From assembly GCA_903870185.1 (NCBI GenBank), contig CAIQCE010000210.1, forward strand, positions 1-8,350: a stretch of 8,350 nucleotides of DNA, written 5' to 3'. Made by a program: the position numbers and the translations under genes. This stretch comes from an uncultured Gammaproteobacteria bacterium (lineage in GTDB: Bacteria > Pseudomonadota > Gammaproteobacteria > Coxiellales > Coxiellaceae). Below the pieces are notes generated by a model. The model was not told where the DNA came from, ran no database searches, and was given only the letters and a program-made list of their open reading frames with translations. Shown here piece after piece: positions 6,564 to 8,350 of the stretch (the first letter of the stretch is position 1; every line of letters begins with the position of its first letter).

Positions 6564-6941
6564 TTATTGGCTCCTCGGTGCAATCACTAAAACGTGATTC
6601 CCATGATAAAAAATAGCCTGCAAGGGATAATCAGCTAAGACTTGCTCTAATATGCCTTTAAAACTAGGAGCTGAAACACTCACACAGCCTGTCCATTGAT
6701 AATCTTCTGACACATTCCAGATCACTTGATCCCATCCAAATTGTTGGGCTAATGTCAGAATATTGGATCGTAATGAACCTGGCACTAAAACAGCGGAAAC
6801 ACCGATTTCAGTTGCCATCATCAAATCTTCATTCACTGGAACTTCAGGCTTAATCGAGGGGGGAATGGAATGTGCTGCAAAGACATTGGCATTGATAAAC
6901 CAACTACAAACTAAAATCGCTATAATCATGAATTTTGGCAT
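6564..6941 (-). CDS. Short TcpQ/PilL C-terminal-domain periplasmic protein
   Basis: This 125-residue exported protein has a signal peptide (MPKFMIIAILVCSWFINANVFA, likely cleaved after about residue 22) and a short Pro-rich linker. A single compact domain at about 54-122 contains ILTLAQQFGWDQVIWNV, a SVSAPSFKGILEQVLADYP stretch and FYHGNHVLVIAP at the end. This matches the TcpQ / PilL C-terminal type, in which a GW..(V/L).W core leads to an F(Y)xGNxVLVI strand. In the Vibrio Tcp system TcpQ helps localise the secretin TcpC and lies immediately before it. The same order is seen here, and the gene ends exactly where pilN begins. It is far shorter than R64 PilL and no pilM-like gene follows. The ATG has only a weak AGG ribosome binding site. 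Confidence 0.72.
   Translation of the reverse strand: MPKFMIIAILVCSWFINANVFAAHSIPPSIKPEVPVNEDLMMATEIGVSAVLVPGSLRSNILTLAQQFGWDQVIWNVSEDYQWTGCVSVSAPSFKGILEQVLADYPLQAIFYHGNHVLVIAPRSQ
6571..6576 (-). promoter_or_regulatory. Ribosome binding site of the secretin gene
   Basis: GAGGAG on the minus strand lies seven bases before ATG 6563, inside the last codons of the TcpQ-like gene. It is the strongest Shine-Dalgarno in the operon and fits high demand for the multimeric secretin. Confidence 0.65.
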
Positions 6942-7038
6942 TTGAAAACCTGTTATGAAAATGGGGTTTTTTTATACTTCTTCCATGAAAACGCGGCCTA
7001 GTATAAATCAATTAATAAAATTTCGGTAACTTTACTAT
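6942..7038 (-). promoter_or_regulatory. Leader and promoter candidate of the pil-like operon
   Basis: This AT-rich 97-base gap separates the Ala-rich gene from the TcpQ-like gene. On the minus strand TATACT at 7005-7000 is a plausible -10, with a weak TTACCG about 18 bases upstream as -35. Initiation would be near 6993, leaving a leader of about 50 bases. In that leader AAAACC (6970-6965) can pair with GGTTTT (6950-6945), which contains part of the weak AGG ribosome binding site. No clear terminator for the upstream gene is visible, so read-through is possible. Confidence 0.4.
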
Positions 7039-8112
7039 CTACGAACCCAACTTAATAAACCACGTAGCTGGAGCTGCGGTGGCTGCTGGTGTTCGACTTT
7101 GACCTGGCATCAAGGAGGCGCGGCCTAATGGATTGGTAACAGCAACTTCTGCAGGAGCAGGTGCTGAAACTCCAACTCCGACTCGACTCGAAGCTACACG
7201 TGCTAATGGATTTACAGCGACTGCACCTGCGCCAGCTGCTGCACCAACTGCTCGAGAAGAAGTTGGTTTAGCAGCCATTTCTGCTGCTGCACGCATTTCT
7301 GCAACTCTACCGACTGTAATAGCTGCACCACCAACAGCTAATTTTGCAGCCGCCGCCTGGTTTTTTTCTGCTGCTGCGGCTGATTTTGCAGCTAATTTTG
7401 CATCTCTATCACGCTTTTTGACTGCCTCAGCTAACCTTGCACCCGCTGATAAAGCAGAGGCGGCTGTAGCGCTATCTCCTCCTGCCGAACTAATGCTGGA
7501 TCTTCCTCCTCTTGGAGGGGGAGCTGCCACACCTGGTCCTGCAACAAGAGTAGCCGAACCTCTTGTTGAGGCGGATCCTCTGCGGGCAACCCCAGTAGGA
7601 GGTTTAAAACTCCCACGAAACACTCCCAGGCTAGCCACATTACTGGTGCTTTGTGGGCCTCTTTCTGCAGCGGCACTCGATCCAATTGCCAATCCCATTT
7701 CATGCATCTGTATAGACCCTTCTTTGCCTCGAGGTCTTAAACCTCTGACATCTGTTTCTGCTGCTTTTTTTCTAACCGCGGTGTTTGGAGGCTGAGGCAC
7801 TAGAGGTGGCTTTCTTCCATACTTTGGCCTTGCTTTTGAACTCGAATCTGAATGTGAGCCTGAGCTCGACCCTGAATCTGATTCTGACTTTTTATCTGCT
7901 TTAGCTTTAGGGTTTTTAGCCTGAAGCTGAGGATCTTGCGCATAAGCTCTAGGCCTTGAGGCTGCTTGAGCTTCTTCTGTCGCAATTACTAGGGAAGCCA
8001 TATCGTAACTTCGCTCTGCAATGCTCATTGCAGTAGCAGCAGATAAACCAACGGGTGCAGCTACTCCTGACACTTCTGTCTCAGGTTTAACATCGCGTTT
8101 GGTAGATAGCAT
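7039..8112 (-). CDS. Alanine-rich low-complexity protein of unknown function
   Basis: This is a 357-residue frame with extreme composition (Ala, Ser, Gly, Arg, Pro) and no recognisable enzyme domain. Residues 1-55 could hold short helices (SAATAMSIAERSYDMASLVIATEEAQAA). Residues 65-95 are Lys-rich, then Ser/Asp/Gly-rich (SESDSGSSSGSHSDSSS). Residues 96-220 are basic, Pro/Gly/Ser-rich and probably disordered. Residues about 222-285 form a strongly helical Ala/Lys stretch of TolA type (AKLAAKSAAAAEKNQAAAAKL). Residues 297-331 carry two copies of a VAV(T)NPL(A/G)R motif. The tail is WFIKLGS. No signal peptide or membrane helix is present, so export would need a dedicated system. The start at 8112 has AAGG four bases away. 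It overlaps the partial frame upstream by 26 bases and may be a frameshifted continuation of it. A long antisense frame here is a by-product of GCN-rich codons. Confidence 0.6.
   Translation of the reverse strand: MLSTKRDVKPETEVSGVAAPVGLSAATAMSIAERSYDMASLVIATEEAQAASRPRAYAQDPQLQAKNPKAKADKKSESDSGSSSGSHSDSSSKARPKYGRKPPLVPQPPNTAVRKKAAETDVRGLRPRGKEGSIQMHEMGLAIGSSAAAERGPQSTSNVASLGVFRGSFKPPTGVARRGSASTRGSATLVAGPGVAAPPPRGGRSSISSAGGDSATAASALSAGARLAEAVKKRDRDAKLAAKSAAAAEKNQAAAAKLAVGGAAITVGRVAEMRAAAEMAAKPTSSRAVGAAAGAGAVAVNPLARVASSRVGVGVSAPAPAEVAVTNPLGRASLMPGQSRTPAATAAPATWFIKLGS
7125..7212 (-). repeat. Two in-frame copies of a VAVxNPLxR-coding segment
   Basis: CTAATGGATT on the plus strand occurs at 7125-7134 and again at 7203-7212, 78 bases (26 codons) apart. 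Each copy encodes NPL within VAVTNPLGR and VAVNPLAR respectively, followed by a Ser-containing segment. The flanking bases are also alike, which points to an old internal duplication within the Ala-rich gene. Confidence 0.45.
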
Positions 8113-8350
8113 AGTACCTTTTTAATCTTTTAAGTGCAGCAGCAAGCCCTCCCGCTGAAGGAGCGAGCAGTAAAGCTCGTCGTGCCTTACTCCATGTCGA
8201 TGCTTCCGCTTTTCGTGCTGGCGCAAAGCTCTGAGCTGCCGGAACATCGCTCGGTCTTATAGCTAATGCAGCATCCCATAGAGCTAATCGTTCCTCATGG
8301 GGTACTAATGCAGCGGCAGATGCTAAGGCGGTGTCTTCTTCCCCTTCTGC
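8087..8350 (-). CDS. Partial Ala-rich frame, C-terminal 87 residues (5' end outside window)
   Basis: On the minus strand a frame is open from the window edge to TAA at 8089-8087. It begins AEGEEDTALASAAALVPHEE and continues with LALWDAALAIRPSDVPAA, a basic segment PARKAEASTWSKARRALLL, and LAAALKRLKRYYAIYQTRC. The first 75 or so residues are Ala-rich and look helical, like the neighbouring protein; no family is recognised. It has no start codon in the window. It overlaps the next gene by 26 bases in a different frame. The last dozen residues change character (Tyr, Gln, Cys), as expected if the true reading frame leaves this one near the A-run at about 8117-8121. It could be a separate gene with coupled translation, or the N-terminal part of one larger Ala-rich protein. 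Confidence 0.55.
   Translation of the reverse strand, partial: AEGEEDTALASAAALVPHEERLALWDAALAIRPSDVPAAQSFAPARKAEASTWSKARRALLLAPSAGGLAAALKRLKRYYAIYQTRC

Noticed and set aside
6763..6945. A 60-codon plus-strand frame opposite the TcpQ-like gene
   Set aside because: It is antisense to a better-supported gene with a signal peptide and conserved domain; no independent evidence supports it.
7133..7795. A 220-codon open frame on the plus strand opposite the Ala-rich gene
   Set aside because: GCN alanine codons read in antisense rarely give stops, so a long mirror frame is expected. It has no good ribosome binding site and shows only Ala/Pro/Leu low complexity.
7431..7985. Two shorter minus-strand frames (7431-7703 and 7800-7985) inside the Ala-rich gene
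   Set aside because: Both are alternate frames of the low-complexity region, rich in Gln/Leu as expected from shifted Ala/Ser codons.

Overview
The window reads as the chromosome of an AT-leaning gammaproteobacterium. The RdgB and YchJ proteins, the R64/Tcp-like type IVB pilus proteins and the palindromic intergenic repeats all fit that group. A Legionella/Coxiella-like intracellular lineage is possible, because the OmpA-domain lipoprotein resembles IcmN/DotK and an alanine-rich disordered protein lies next to an envelope machine. That placement is an inference; no rRNA or other lineage marker is present.

Left part (1-2390): housekeeping and envelope genes. The window opens inside the 3' end of rdgB (+ strand). 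It is followed by a convergent EamA-type drug/metabolite transporter (- strand), which is divergent from a YchJ-family SEC-C protein. A secreted DUF2807-type beta-helical protein follows YchJ on the same strand. Two of the intergenic stretches carry GC-rich palindromes of interspersed-repeat type.

Central part (2546-6941, all - strand, read right to left): a tight cluster for a type IVB pilus-like trans-envelope complex. The order is a short TcpQ/PilL C-terminal-domain protein, a PilN-family lipoprotein secretin, a PilO2-like inner-membrane protein, a PilP-like bitopic protein, and finally an OmpA-domain lipoprotein. The first four genes abut or overlap by single bases (TAA|ATG, TAATG, TAATG), so they are almost certainly one translationally coupled operon. 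The secretin would form the outer-membrane channel, TcpQ/PilL would help place it, PilO/PilP would link it to the inner membrane, and the lipoprotein would anchor or brace it. The PilQ ATPase, PilR platform, prepilin and prepilin peptidase expected after PilP are not in the window: the gene run stops at the OmpA-like gene and meets a convergent gene. This motor-less, pilin-less arrangement is the most interesting feature here.

Right part (7039-8350, - strand): one or two very alanine-rich, low-complexity coding regions directly upstream of and co-directional with the pil-like operon. A 357-residue Ala/Ser/Gly/Pro-rich protein of unknown function overlaps, in another frame, the end of a partial Ala-rich frame that runs off the window. 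The two may be separate genes or one gene split by a single-base frame change.
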